Assembly: GCF_001006005.1 (NCBI RefSeq)
Contig: NZ_CP011254.1
Coordinates: forward strand, 2,914,001 to 2,978,000
Length of the DNA: 64,000 bases
DNA from: Serratia fonticola
Lineage (GTDB): Bacteria > Pseudomonadota > Gammaproteobacteria > Enterobacterales > Enterobacteriaceae
Direction: 5' to 3'
The position numbers and the translations under genes were made by a program. Below the pieces are notes generated by a model. It was given only the letters and a program-made list of their open reading frames with translations, was not told where the DNA came from and did no database searches. This document shows positions 8,767-17,314 of this stretch, piece after piece; position 1 is the stretch's first letter; the number at the start of each line of letters is the position of its first letter.

Positions 8767-9939
8767 ATGAAGAGAATAATACTGCGTACGGTCGGGTTAC
8801 TTTTGCTCATGGTAGCCAGCAATGGCGCCTTGGCGGTAGTTGCCTGTTCAGCGATAAGTGGTACCTCCCGTATCGATATCGTTCAACTCACTCCCGCAGC
8901 GATTTCAGCAGGGGCAGATATTCCCCTCGGGACGGTAATTTATCAAGGACGTTGGGTCAGTGGTGAAACCGGCATCGCTGTGATGGATTGTACATCAACG
9001 GTGGACCCAGCCTCTATCTGGCTCAACGTTGCCTGGAGTGTTGAGCAGGCGCCTATGGCGCTTGCTAGCTGGTCAGGCAGTCCTTTCGGAGGGGCGGTTT
9101 ATGAGACAGGTATTCCAGGCATAGGCATCGCCATCTCACGTAGTAATGATGGTGATGCGGCCAAGGTTGGCGTACCGAACTATCAGTTTCCCGGCGATGT
9201 TCAGTTCCCGATAACTGGAGGGCATTTAAAACCTTATTTGGTGAATAGGATTATCCATGTCTCATTGATTAAAATCGGAGCTATTACTCCAGGAAACCAT
9301 GTATTAGATTCGTCGAAACTTCCGGTAGCTGGCCTGGCTATTGTTAATCCGCTGAGTCATCCGTCGACAACTGGGTTGCCTATCACGGTTACCCGGGTCC
9401 AGTTTCAGGGGCAGTTGACAATATCAGCCCAGACCTGCACCACGCCAGATGTGAATGTCAATCTGGGCAGTTTCGATACGCGGGAATACTTTACTGGCCA
9501 GGGGGCAACGACTCCCTGGGTTGATGCTTCAATCACGATGACCAACTGCCCGACCTTCTACGGTTTTTATAATGCAGCCAACAGTCTATTGATGTTCGAT
9601 TACACTACCGGTGCCGGGCTTGCTACCAACTCAACCAATAACAGCATTGGTGTGCGCTTGACCCCGGCAACCTCGGTGATTGATGCAACTAATGGGATCA
9701 TGGCTATAGATTCAACGGTATCCGGTGCTGCATCTGGCGTAGGCATCCAGATCGGCTGGGGCGACAGCAGCCAGGCACCGACGCTGTTTAACTTGGCATC
9801 AGAAAAATCGGTGGCTCTGCCAAAAGACGGTAGCCCGACAATTCGTATTCCCCTGGCTGCCCGTTATGTTCAAACGGCTGAGAATACTACGCCGGGCAAG
9901 GCGAATGGCAAAGTGGTGTTTACCATTAACTACTATTGA
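8767..9939 (+). CDS. Two-domain fimbrial tip adhesin, copy 2
   Basis: The 390-residue paralogue of the adhesin at 7253. The start at 8767 gives a clean signal peptide (MKRIILRTVGLLLLMVASNG, ending ALA) and has AGGGGTG a few bases upstream. The receptor-binding half is diverged from copy 1, while the pilin half is nearly identical, from TCTTPDVNVNLGSFD to the C-terminal strand VVFTINYY. Part of that similarity is near-perfect at the DNA level (9730-9840 against 8240-8350), which suggests gene conversion. It ends the fimbrial structural genes. Whether both adhesins are incorporated into one fibre type is not known. Confidence 0.85.
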   Translation: MKRIILRTVGLLLLMVASNGALAVVACSAISGTSRIDIVQLTPAAISAGADIPLGTVIYQGRWVSGETGIAVMDCTSTVDPASIWLNVAWSVEQAPMALASWSGSPFGGAVYETGIPGIGIAISRSNDGDAAKVGVPNYQFPGDVQFPITGGHLKPYLVNRIIHVSLIKIGAITPGNHVLDSSKLPVAGLAIVNPLSHPSTTGLPITVTRVQFQGQLTISAQTCTTPDVNVNLGSFDTREYFTGQGATTPWVDASITMTNCPTFYGFYNAANSLLMFDYTTGAGLATNSTNNSIGVRLTPATSVIDATNGIMAIDSTVSGAASGVGIQIGWGDSSQAPTLFNLASEKSVALPKDGSPTIRIPLAARYVQTAENTTPGKANGKVVFTINYY

Positions 9940-10062
9940 GTTACGGCCTGTGGATAGCGTAATTCACGATGATAAAAACGTTCCATTTGCCATCTTTGAG
10001 CCTCGGCTTGCTGTGACATTGATGAGATGGAGATTCAATTTGTATACAGGAGCGCCATTAAC

Positions 10063-10641
10063 ATGCCTGGAAAAATTAATATAATTACCGACAACTATTA
10101 TTTTTTTGTCGGGCTCAATGCGTATTTGCATGCCGAGGGTAGAGTGATTAACCTAATGTCACTCAATGAACTGAAAAACACCAGTACCACTGGTTTTGGC
10201 AAAGAAGATGTGCTGGTTTTTCATATGTTGAATTCAATCAGTGAGATGTCGTTCTTGATTGCGGTAGCCAAATTTCCTGGCAAAGTGATTTTTTTGCCAA
10301 GCGAAATGAAAATTAAATTCAATCTGGATTTTGGGCGGCATATTGCCTTGGCAGAGGATACCGATGAGGACGCGGTGTTTAATGAATTGGTCAAGATCGT
10401 GGGTGGGGAGCTTCCTGTTGCAACTTTTCTCCAGGATAGCTTAACCCGCAGAGAGAAGGCCGTACTGCTGTCTATGATCGATGGCATGAATATGCAGGCC
10501 ATCGGCCACAGTTTACGTATCTCAACCAAAACCGTGTATACCCACCGGCGTAATGCCTTGCAAAAGCTGGGGGTGCGCAACCTGTTTCAGGCGTGCCCAA
10601 TAAAAAGCAGCGTGCTCAATTCGGCTATTTTTTCCGGTTGA
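10063..10641 (+). CDS. LuxR-type regulator at the end of the fimbrial operon
   Basis: About 192 residues. ATG 10063 is chosen over the in-frame ATG 10027 because AGGAG at 10049-10053 is well placed. The N-terminal ~110 residues resemble a receiver-like or pseudo-receiver fold but lack an obvious phospho-acceptor site. The C-terminal GerE/LuxR helix-turn-helix is clear (LTRREKAVLLSMIDGMNMQ, then ISTKTVYTHRRNALQKLGV). Regulators of this form are common at the end of enterobacterial fimbrial operons. It follows the second adhesin by about 120 bp on the same strand and probably feeds back on fimbrial expression or couples it to motility (inference). Confidence 0.82.
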   Translation: MPGKINIITDNYYFFVGLNAYLHAEGRVINLMSLNELKNTSTTGFGKEDVLVFHMLNSISEMSFLIAVAKFPGKVIFLPSEMKIKFNLDFGRHIALAEDTDEDAVFNELVKIVGGELPVATFLQDSLTRREKAVLLSMIDGMNMQAIGHSLRISTKTVYTHRRNALQKLGVRNLFQACPIKSSVLNSAIFSG

Positions 10642-10686
10642 GACCACGGCCAGTACCGATTGGGCACTGGCCGTGGTTAACCTACC

Positions 10687-12141
10687 TTATTTCGTTGGTG
10701 CCGGGCCGATGTTGTCATCGATACGTTTAAGCATGTAAGGGAAGAACGGGTTAGAGGACAGACGCATCAGTGAGTCCAGCCCGACCACCAGCACCGCCCG
10801 CTCGCCACGTGCGGCAAAGGTCCCCAGGCTGATGCCGTATTGATTGCGCGGTTCCGGGTAACGCCCGTACAGGGAATCACTCAGCGGGAACGGCAACGCT
10901 ACGTGCGACAGCGAGAAGATATCCGGCAAGTAGGTGATACCGAGCAGGTCCGTGGTCTCTGCCGTTTGCCCTGCGACGATGGTACGTGCCTCAGTATCCG
11001 TGGTTTCTGGCGTCACGTTAGTGACGATGGTGGCCGTATAGTTACGCGGTGCCGGTGGCAACAGACGTGGCAGCGCGGTATAGGATGAGCTTCTGAGTAA
11101 CGGCCCAAACGCCACCGCCTGGTTTAAATCAAATAACACCACCTCACTGCCGTTGGCTGGCAGGTGGTTATACAGGGCGGTGATCACCGCGCGGGTGCTG
11201 ACGGTCGAATCCATCACCGATTGGAACGTCAGGATCGGCGGCAATTCGCCCATTTTGCCGTTGCGCGAATCGGCGGCAATCTGCTTTTGCAATGCCTGGG
11301 TTAGCTGGAAGGACTGACGTGCCGCATTCACCGGGAACGAATTGTATTTGAATGGGTTAAACTCTGGCACAATCCCCAACCACGCCGCCTTGGCAAACGC
11401 CGGGAAGATGGCTGGCCAACCGGCAATACCCGCAAAACGAGCAAAGCTGGTGACGCCGATCATCGGCGAAATCAGCACCACACGCTGGGGTTTCGTCAGC
11501 CGGGGGTCATCCAACGCATCTAACGTGTATTTCATCGCCAACGCGCCGCCGTTTGAGAAGCCAACGATGTGCAGCGGTACGTCGTCACCCGCCAGGCGTT
11601 TGGCTTCACGGATCGCCAGCCGTGTCGCGGCCATCCAATCCTGCCAATCTACGTCGGTCAGCGCCCCCGGTACGGTGCCGTGCGCCGGTAAACGAATACC
11701 AACCGCCACATAGCCATATTCACGGTAATTATCCGCGATATGCCGCAGGCTGTAAGGGGTATCGGTCAAACCATGTAACAGCACCACGGCGCCTTTCGGT
11801 TTGCCGTCCGGCATCATGATGTAGGAGCGGTTCCAGTCGGTGGGAAACTTTTCGGGATAGATCGGGCTGTCGACAAAGTAGCGGTTCAACGAGGTCTGCT
11901 GGCTGCTGTCCAACTTGTCGGTCACATTCTGGCGGACCTCTTTGAAAATGGCGTCCTCGGCGGTCAGATAATCCGCCCAACTAGCCTTATCGATCTCATC
12001 GGCGTGCATTTCATCTGGGACAAAGGTATGCCAAAGCTGTAGCGATGGCCCACGCTGGGTGTCATAAATCCTCGCCCCCAGCGCACCGATAATTAACACC
12101 ACCAGCAGCAGGGCAATGCGTTTAATCCATTTGATAAACAT
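10687..12141 (-). CDS. Membrane-anchored alpha/beta hydrolase
   Basis: The 484-residue protein has one N-terminal transmembrane helix (about residues 8-26), which probably anchors it with the rest in the periplasm. The alpha/beta-hydrolase core is visible: the oxyanion region VVLLHGLTDTPYS, the nucleophile elbow GFSNGG (Ser near residue 195), and a late segment LSHVALPFP that could carry the catalytic histidine. The family is serine lipase/esterase-like (Hydrolase_4 type), and the substrate is unknown. The gene is convergent with the LuxR regulator and 149 bp from the SlyB-like gene on the same strand. It is unlikely to be part of the fimbrial system. Confidence 0.8.
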   Translation of the reverse strand: MFIKWIKRIALLLVVLIIGALGARIYDTQRGPSLQLWHTFVPDEMHADEIDKASWADYLTAEDAIFKEVRQNVTDKLDSSQQTSLNRYFVDSPIYPEKFPTDWNRSYIMMPDGKPKGAVVLLHGLTDTPYSLRHIADNYREYGYVAVGIRLPAHGTVPGALTDVDWQDWMAATRLAIREAKRLAGDDVPLHIVGFSNGGALAMKYTLDALDDPRLTKPQRVVLISPMIGVTSFARFAGIAGWPAIFPAFAKAAWLGIVPEFNPFKYNSFPVNAARQSFQLTQALQKQIAADSRNGKMGELPPILTFQSVMDSTVSTRAVITALYNHLPANGSEVVLFDLNQAVAFGPLLRSSSYTALPRLLPPAPRNYTATIVTNVTPETTDTEARTIVAGQTAETTDLLGITYLPDIFSLSHVALPFPLSDSLYGRYPEPRNQYGISLGTFAARGERAVLVVGLDSLMRLSSNPFFPYMLKRIDDNIGPAPTK

Positions 12142-12290
12142 CAGGTTTAACTCCGTTTTTTTATTGTAATGGCCGAGCCGGAAAACTCGCTATTATCCCG
12201 CAAGGGGAGTTCGTCCCTGAATTCTGTATCCTATCAGCAAGGGGGCCATGTTGCGGCCTGACACCTAAACCGTGAAGCAACTTGTTCCCT

Positions 12291-12758
12291 TTAGCGTGGT
12301 GATACGGTGGTGGTGCTGCCATTGGTTACCAGTGCGACGCGCTGCCCGTTATGGAACTGGGTTGAGCCCTGTGCCTGAACGACCACGATATTCACGCCGT
12401 CATCCCGGCGCACTTCCAGTTCCACCCCGGCGCTGCGGTTCATGGCGCTTTGGATCCCTGAGCCAGCAGCTGCGCCCCCCACGGCACCCGCCGCTGTTGC
12501 CAGGCTGCGTCCTGAGCCGCCACCCACGGTATTACCCAGGAAGCCACCGACCACGGCCCCACCAATAGCCCCAGCGGCGTTGGTACCATCACCACCCTGG
12601 ATGGTTACCGGGCGTACGGAGACCAGCGTGCCATAAGTGACGAAGTTGGCCTGCCTGGCCTGTGCTGCAGTAAAGGTATCGCCGGAAGCGGTGCGATTAG
12701 CGTTACATCCGCTCAGAACGGCGGCAGCAAGAGCGACAACAATGATTGTTTTATTCAT
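12291..12758 (-). CDS. SlyB-type glycine-zipper outer-membrane lipoprotein
   Basis: At 155 residues it matches the length of E. coli SlyB, with the lipobox LSGC (Cys about 18), the shared block YGTLVSVRPVTIQGGDG, a glycine-zipper hairpin (AGAIGGAVVGGFLGNTVGGG) and the C-terminus NGSTTTVSPR. SlyB forms ring-like assemblies that stabilise the outer membrane under PhoPQ-type stress. In most enterobacteria slyB lies beside slyA; here it does not, so this may be a paralogue, and I leave the symbol blank. Its place between an envelope hydrolase and zraP fits an envelope-stress neighbourhood. Confidence 0.85.
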   Translation of the reverse strand: MNKTIIVVALAAAVLSGCNANRTASGDTFTAAQARQANFVTYGTLVSVRPVTIQGGDGTNAAGAIGGAVVGGFLGNTVGGGSGRSLATAAGAVGGAAAGSGIQSAMNRSAGVELEVRRDDGVNIVVVQAQGSTQFHNGQRVALVTNGSTTTVSPR

Positions 12759-13078
12759 GAGAAAACTCCGAGCAAGTTAAGTGCGCAAAGAGACAGTCGT
12801 TGTCTCATGCAAATAAGTATGGCAGGAACTTGATTTTATTCAGGTGGTACGACAAAAAATTATATTCGGGCGTAAGAATAAGGATTAAGAATTTTAGTAT
12901 GTTGTTTTAAGTCAATTTACTGAGAATATTCTCATTAATCAGCATGATTAATTGTTCTGAAGGGATAAATGAATAGCGGGGTGACAGCCTGAGCGATTCT
13001 GGAATGGCGAAGCATTGGCGGGAGAAACCAGAGCGGGTCTGGGGTTCTCCCGGTTTTATCTAAGGGTAATGTTAGGGC
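12759..13078. other. 320-bp spacer between two leftward genes, with a hairpin at 13020-13051
   Basis: I see no gene. A long hairpin with arms GGGAGAA..CCAGA and TCTGG..TTCTCCC spans 13020-13051, just past the zraP stop. On the zraP strand it is not followed by a T-run; on the other strand it is followed by GGTTTTA. It may weaken read-through into the SlyB gene. The part next to 12759 is AT-rich and should carry the slyB-like promoter, but no site is clear enough to call. Confidence 0.45.
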
Positions 13079-13531
13079 TTAACGGCAGCCGCGTCCGCCG
13101 TGCATCCCCGCTCCGCCCATCCCATGGCCCATCACTGGCACTCCGGCCTTGGCCAGATCGGTATCCAGTGCTACGCGTTGTTGGTACAGGTTGTCACGCA
13201 ATGCGGTCACTTCTTTGCTCACGGCCAAGACCTTTTGTTCATCCAAAGGCTTGCTGGTCAGCAGCGCCTGATATTCGTATTGCTTGGACATCAGCTGTTG
13301 GCGCAGATCGGCGGTTTTCGACTGGAACTCATCAAAGGCTTTCTGGCTGACGACTTGCTGTTCAGGCGTCAAGTTCGCGCGGTTAGCGTGCTGATAACCC
13401 ATCCCTTGATGGGTTCCCTGTGCATTGCCCATATTGGCGTGGTAACCATTTTGCGCCAATGCGGTAGTGCTAACACCGGCCAGCAGGGCAACGGAGATAA
13501 TGGCGGCGAAGGTGGTTTTAGTTAGCGTCAT
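13079..13531 (-). CDS. zraP: ZraP, periplasmic zinc-binding chaperone
   Basis: The 150-residue secreted protein has a signal peptide ending TALA and a mature start rich in His, Met and Gly. A helical CpxP/Spy-type hairpin follows (NLTPEQQVVSQKAFDEFQSK and later helices), and the tail is Gly/His/Met-rich and ends GGRGCR with one cysteine, as in ZraP. ZraP is a zinc-binding periplasmic chaperone that also represses ZraSR signalling. It is transcribed away from zraS, and a near-perfect sigma54 promoter lies 48-62 bp upstream of its start. That arrangement (zraP divergent from zraSR) matches E. coli and Salmonella. Confidence 0.92.
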   Translation of the reverse strand: MTLTKTTFAAIISVALLAGVSTTALAQNGYHANMGNAQGTHQGMGYQHANRANLTPEQQVVSQKAFDEFQSKTADLRQQLMSKQYEYQALLTSKPLDEQKVLAVSKEVTALRDNLYQQRVALDTDLAKAGVPVMGHGMGGAGMHGGRGCR

Positions 13532-13578
13532 GATTGATTTCCTTTTATTTAGGGTTCATGGATTCCATTTCTTTAATT

Positions 13579-13593
13579 GCAACCCGCGTGCCA
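13579..13593 (-). promoter_or_regulatory. Sigma54 (-24/-12) promoter of zraP
   Basis: Read on the minus strand, 13593-13579 is TGGCACGCGGGTTGC: TGGCAC, five bases, TTGC. This is the RpoN consensus with exact spacing. The -12 element lies 48 bp upstream of the zraP ATG, giving a short leader. ZraR, an NtrC-type activator, is encoded next door. Confidence 0.9.
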
Positions 13594-13710
13594 GCTTCAG
13601 GCTGGCATGGGAATTGTATAGATCCAGGATCACCGTCAGGGCTTGGCTATCTCAGCCAACGGGCGCCAGCCAAGGAACTCCAGCATGCAGCGCGTTAAGT
13701 TTATGACAGT

Positions 13711-13815
13711 AATAAAAATAACTGAGGGTGGAGGATGGCCGTTGGCTGGTCGCAATCCAGAGATAAAGTGGGTTATTTTTACTCGCCATACTGATAGTGT
13801 GGGTAATAATTACCC
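13711..13815. promoter_or_regulatory. Three repeated motifs, likely ZraR enhancer sites
   Basis: Three related A/T-core motifs lie between the two sigma54 promoters: one around TAAAAATAAC at 13713-13722, GTGGGTTATTTTTACTCGC at 13768-13786, and GTGGGTAATAATTACCCGC at 13799-13817, whose core GGGTAATAATTACCC (13801-13815) is a perfect palindrome. The last two are 31 bp apart, about three helical turns. NtrC-type activators bind such palindromes upstream of sigma54 promoters. Assignment to ZraR is by position. Confidence 0.6.
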
Positions 13816-13821
13816 GCACGC

Positions 13822-13836
13822 TGGCGTGCCGGTTGC
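13822..13836 (+). promoter_or_regulatory. Sigma54-like promoter at the zraS start
   Basis: TGGCGTGCCGGTTGC: TGGCGT, five bases, TTGC, with correct -24/-12 spacing and orientation toward zraS. The -12 C at 13836 puts the expected +1 at about 13848, exactly the A of the chosen zraS ATG. The promoter is therefore either used for a leaderless message, or the true start or promoter differs from this reading. Confidence 0.6.
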
Positions 13837-13847
13837 AGAGGAAGCCA

Positions 13848-15620
13848 ATGGAATTTAAAACCAAATCGACGCTCTTACCTGCCTGGATTGCGATCGCCGC
13901 GGTCGCGTTACTGCTTGGCATTATCATCACGCTGGCCATTAAAGATCTGCAGCGTGGGCGTGAGGTGGAAATCCAGACGCTACGAGAAAAAAGCGCGGTG
14001 TTGATGAGCTCGTTTGAATCCGGTGCTCGTACCGGTATGGGCATGCGCTGGCGCCACGATCAGCGTCAAACCCTGTTGGAGGAGATGGCCTATCAGCCAA
14101 ACGTGCTGTACATCGCCATTACCGATCGCTCTGGCCGTATCCTGGCGCACAGCGATCCGCAACGCGTTGGTCAGCAGTTGTATAGCCCGCAACAGATGGC
14201 TGAGCTGAAGGTCTCCAGCGATGCACAGTGGCATATGACGACCTTTGATGAGCCGCAGGCTCAGCAGCAGAATGCTTTCGAAGCCTACCGTTGGTTTAAG
14301 CCGCTCAAGCGCGGCAGCGGCCACTCTGGCCATATGATGAACCGATCGCGTATGCAGGAGGCTGCCGAGCCTCAGGATGATGAGCAGGCCGTTATTTTTG
14401 CGGCGTTAGACACCGTCGCGCTGGATGCCGCCCAGGCAAAGGATATGCGCAACACCTCGATTTTGCTGTCCATCCTGCTGTTGCTGGCGTTAGCCAGTTT
14501 GTTGGCGCTGTTCTGGGGGCGGCGTTATCAACGCTCCAGCCAACAGTTGCAGGACTCAAGGGCCTTCTCCAGCGAAATTATCAGTAACTTGCCGATGGGC
14601 TTGATCACCACCAATGATCAGCACCAGATCCGAGTGGTTAACCATGCGGCAGAAGTGATGCTGGGTTGTAGCGCCGCCGAGCTGTTTGGCCAGCCTAGCC
14701 ATCAGGCGCTGCCAGCCGAATGGCAGCAACTGGCACAGAAAAGTAGTCAAGGCCAGCCGATTATCGAACAGGATATTGACCATCGTCTGGCTGGTGGGCA
14801 GAGCCTGCCGTTGAGCCTCAGCGTGGCGAATATTGTTAATCACAGCGGCCATTTTCTGGGTAACGTATTTATCTTCCGCGATATGCGGGAAATTCGCCAA
14901 CTGCAAGAGGAGATCCGCCGCAAAGAAAAGCTGGCGGCTATCGGCGATTTAGCGGCTGGCGTGGCCCACGAGATCCGCAACCCACTTTCCTCCATCAAAG
15001 GCTTCGCCAAGTATTTTGCCGACCGCTCGCCTGCGGGTAGCGAACAGCATGAACTGGCCAAGGTGATGGCGAAAGAGGTCGACCGTCTCAACCGGGTGAT
15101 CACCGAGTTACTGGCGCTGGTGCGCCCTGCCGATCTGTGTTTGCAGCGGGTGGCGATTAACGAGGTGATCGAACATTCGCTGCACCTGATCCGTCAGGAT
15201 GCTGAGAGTAACAATATCGCCCTTCGTTCCCGTTGTGATGAAGCTTTGTCGCTGGTGGAGATCGATCCCGATCGCCTCACTCAGGTGTTGTTGAATCTGT
15301 ATCTCAATGCCATCCAGGCGATTGGCTCGGATGGCGTACTCGAGGTTGATGTTGAAGCGACCAAGGAGGGGGCGATGCGCATTACCGTCTGCGACTCGGG
15401 TGCCGGTATCCCACCTGACGAGCTTGGAAAAATCTTTAACCCTTACTTCACCACCAAGGCGGCGGGCACTGGCCTGGGCCTGACCATGGTGCAGAAAGTG
15501 ATCGAGGAGCACCAGGGGACGATCGCCGTTACCAGTAGCCAACCAACGGGCACCCGATTTGAAATAGTGATCCCGCTCAGGCACAACAATCCACAAGGGG
15601 AGGCTCATGCAGACGCCTAA
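13848..15620 (+). CDS. zraS: ZraS, membrane sensor histidine kinase
   Basis: The 590-residue kinase has a transmembrane helix at about 10-30, a periplasmic sensor region to about 205, a second helix (LLSILLLLALASLLALFWG), a PAS domain (about 235-345), a HisKA domain with the H-box VAHEIRNPLSS (His near residue 374), and a HATPase domain (N-box near 483, GTGLGLTMV later). The pairing with zraP and zraR fixes the identity. The well-known E. coli protein is about 460 residues; the extra length here is mainly the PAS module. ATG 13848 follows GAGGAAG and matches the start of the E. coli protein in position relative to the first helix. The gene overlaps zraR by 14 bp. Confidence 0.9.
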   Translation: MEFKTKSTLLPAWIAIAAVALLLGIIITLAIKDLQRGREVEIQTLREKSAVLMSSFESGARTGMGMRWRHDQRQTLLEEMAYQPNVLYIAITDRSGRILAHSDPQRVGQQLYSPQQMAELKVSSDAQWHMTTFDEPQAQQQNAFEAYRWFKPLKRGSGHSGHMMNRSRMQEAAEPQDDEQAVIFAALDTVALDAAQAKDMRNTSILLSILLLLALASLLALFWGRRYQRSSQQLQDSRAFSSEIISNLPMGLITTNDQHQIRVVNHAAEVMLGCSAAELFGQPSHQALPAEWQQLAQKSSQGQPIIEQDIDHRLAGGQSLPLSLSVANIVNHSGHFLGNVFIFRDMREIRQLQEEIRRKEKLAAIGDLAAGVAHEIRNPLSSIKGFAKYFADRSPAGSEQHELAKVMAKEVDRLNRVITELLALVRPADLCLQRVAINEVIEHSLHLIRQDAESNNIALRSRCDEALSLVEIDPDRLTQVLLNLYLNAIQAIGSDGVLEVDVEATKEGAMRITVCDSGAGIPPDELGKIFNPYFTTKAAGTGLGLTMVQKVIEEHQGTIAVTSSQPTGTRFEIVIPLRHNNPQGEAHADA

Positions 15621-16950
15621 CGCACATATTTTGCTGGTTGAGGACGATATCAGCCATTGCACCATCCTTCAGGCGCTTATTAGCGGCTGGGGCTACCGGG
15701 TCAGCGTGGCGCATAACGGCCGACAAGCGTTGGAGCAGGTCAGGGCACAGCCGTTCGATCTGATCCTCAGCGACGTGCGAATGGCGGAAATGGATGGCAT
15801 CGCGGCGCTGAAGGCCATCAAAAGCTATAACCCGGCGATCCCGATCCTGATCATGACCGCCTACTCCAACGTGGAGTCTGCCGTTGAAGCGATTAAGGCG
15901 GGGGCTTATGACTATCTGACCAAGCCTCTCGATTTCGATACGTTGCAGCTCACGTTGGCACGCGCACTGGAGCATACCTCGTTAAAAAGCGAGAACCAGG
16001 ATCTGAAGCAGCGTTTGCGGTTCGATCAGCAAAATTTTATTGGCCGCAGTGAACCGATGCGCAAGCTGCTGGAAATGATCGCCATGATCGCCCCTTCTGA
16101 TGCGACAGTCTTGATCAGTGGCGAATCAGGCACCGGCAAGGAACTGATAGCTAGAGCTGTGCACGCCAACAGCCTGCGCAAGGAGCGGCCATTGGTGAGC
16201 ATCAACTGCGCCGCCTTGAGCGAATCTCTGCTGGAGTCGGAGCTGTTCGGTCATGAGAAAGGGGCATTTACCGGTGCCGATAAACGCCGGGAAGGGCGTT
16301 TTATGGAGGCCGATCAGGGCACGCTGTTCCTGGACGAGATTGGAGAAGTCTCGCCGTTGATGCAGGCAAAATTACTGCGGGCGATCCAGGAGCGGGAGAT
16401 CCAGCGGGTGGGCAGTAATCAGACCCTGTCGGTGGATGTACGTCTGATCGCAGCGACCAACCGGGATCTGTTGGCGGACGTGGAGGCTGGCAGGTTCCGT
16501 CAGGATCTCTACTATCGGCTGAATGTGGTGACGGTCGACAGCCCGCCGCTCAGGGCGCGCCGCGAAGACATTCCCCTGTTGGCAATGCATTTTCTGGCCA
16601 AATTTGCCGAGCGTAACCGTAAGCCGGTTAAGGGATTCACCCCGTTGGCGATGGATATGCTGCTGAAATATTCCTGGCCTGGTAACGTGCGGGAGTTGGA
16701 AAACAGCGTTGAGCGTGGGGTGATCCTGCTGAGTGGGGACTTTATCAGTGAAAAAGAGCTGCCGCTGAGCATTAGCCAGTGTGTTGATGTGCAGCCAGAT
16801 CGCCAATGTGGCCAAGCGATCCAGCCGTTGGAGCAGGTAGAGAAACAGGCGATTTTGGCGGCGCTGGAACAAACCGCCGGTAACAAGACCGAGGCGGCCA
16901 AACAGCTGGGCATTACCCGTAAAACGCTGTTGGCCAAGTTACAGAAGTAG
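15607..16950 (+). CDS. zraR: ZraR, NtrC-family sigma54 activator
   Basis: The 447-residue response regulator has the full NtrC architecture. The receiver domain has its phospho-acceptor Asp in DLILSDVRM (about residue 55). The AAA+ domain has the Walker A motif GESGTGKE (about 172) and the sigma54-contacting GAFTGA loop (about 219). The C-terminal Fis-type helix-turn-helix contains GNKTEAAKQLGITRKTLL. It activates zraP and zraSR from sigma54 promoters in response to ZraS. The ATG at 15607 lies inside the end of zraS, with GGGGAG upstream, so translation of the pair is likely coupled. The next feature downstream is the MITE-like repeat. Confidence 0.93.
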   Translation: MQTPNAHILLVEDDISHCTILQALISGWGYRVSVAHNGRQALEQVRAQPFDLILSDVRMAEMDGIAALKAIKSYNPAIPILIMTAYSNVESAVEAIKAGAYDYLTKPLDFDTLQLTLARALEHTSLKSENQDLKQRLRFDQQNFIGRSEPMRKLLEMIAMIAPSDATVLISGESGTGKELIARAVHANSLRKERPLVSINCAALSESLLESELFGHEKGAFTGADKRREGRFMEADQGTLFLDEIGEVSPLMQAKLLRAIQEREIQRVGSNQTLSVDVRLIAATNRDLLADVEAGRFRQDLYYRLNVVTVDSPPLRARREDIPLLAMHFLAKFAERNRKPVKGFTPLAMDMLLKYSWPGNVRELENSVERGVILLSGDFISEKELPLSISQCVDVQPDRQCGQAIQPLEQVEKQAILAALEQTAGNKTEAAKQLGITRKTLLAKLQK

Positions 16951-16969
16951 CTTCTGGCTTTCGTTCACA

Positions 16970-17314
16970 CCCCTCACCCTAACCCTCTCCCACAGGGAGA
17001 GGGGACCGATCGAGCGGGGCTGAAAGTGTAGTAATTCTTAATAAGCACCGGTGGTTGAAGGGACAATCAAAGGTTGCTGATATAACCTCCGTTCTTCCAA
17101 AAGAGCAGGGGCCATCAGCTCCCTCTCCCAAAAGGCGAGGGGACCGATCGAGTTTGCTGAGATTATCTCTTTACTTCCAAAAGAGCAGGGGCCATCAGCT
17201 CCCTCTCCCAAAAGGCGAGGGGACCGATCGAGTTTGCTGAGATTATCTCTTTACTTCCAAAAGAGCAGGGGTCATCAGCTCCCTCTCCCTGTGGGAGAGG
17301 GTTGGGGTGAGGGG
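16970..17314. repeat. MITE-like repeat, copy 2, with an internal 80-bp tandem repeat
   Basis: This copy begins CCCCTCACCCTAACCCTCTC and ends with the inverted form (GAGAGGGTTGGGGTGAGGGG). It is the same element as 107-430 but in the opposite orientation. The internal unit containing AAGAGCAGGG is repeated at 17101, 17181 and 17261, a period of exactly 80 bp, and the first two units are identical over most of their length. The right end supplies the last codons of the cytochrome c gene. No protein-coding role of its own is credible. Confidence 0.85.
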
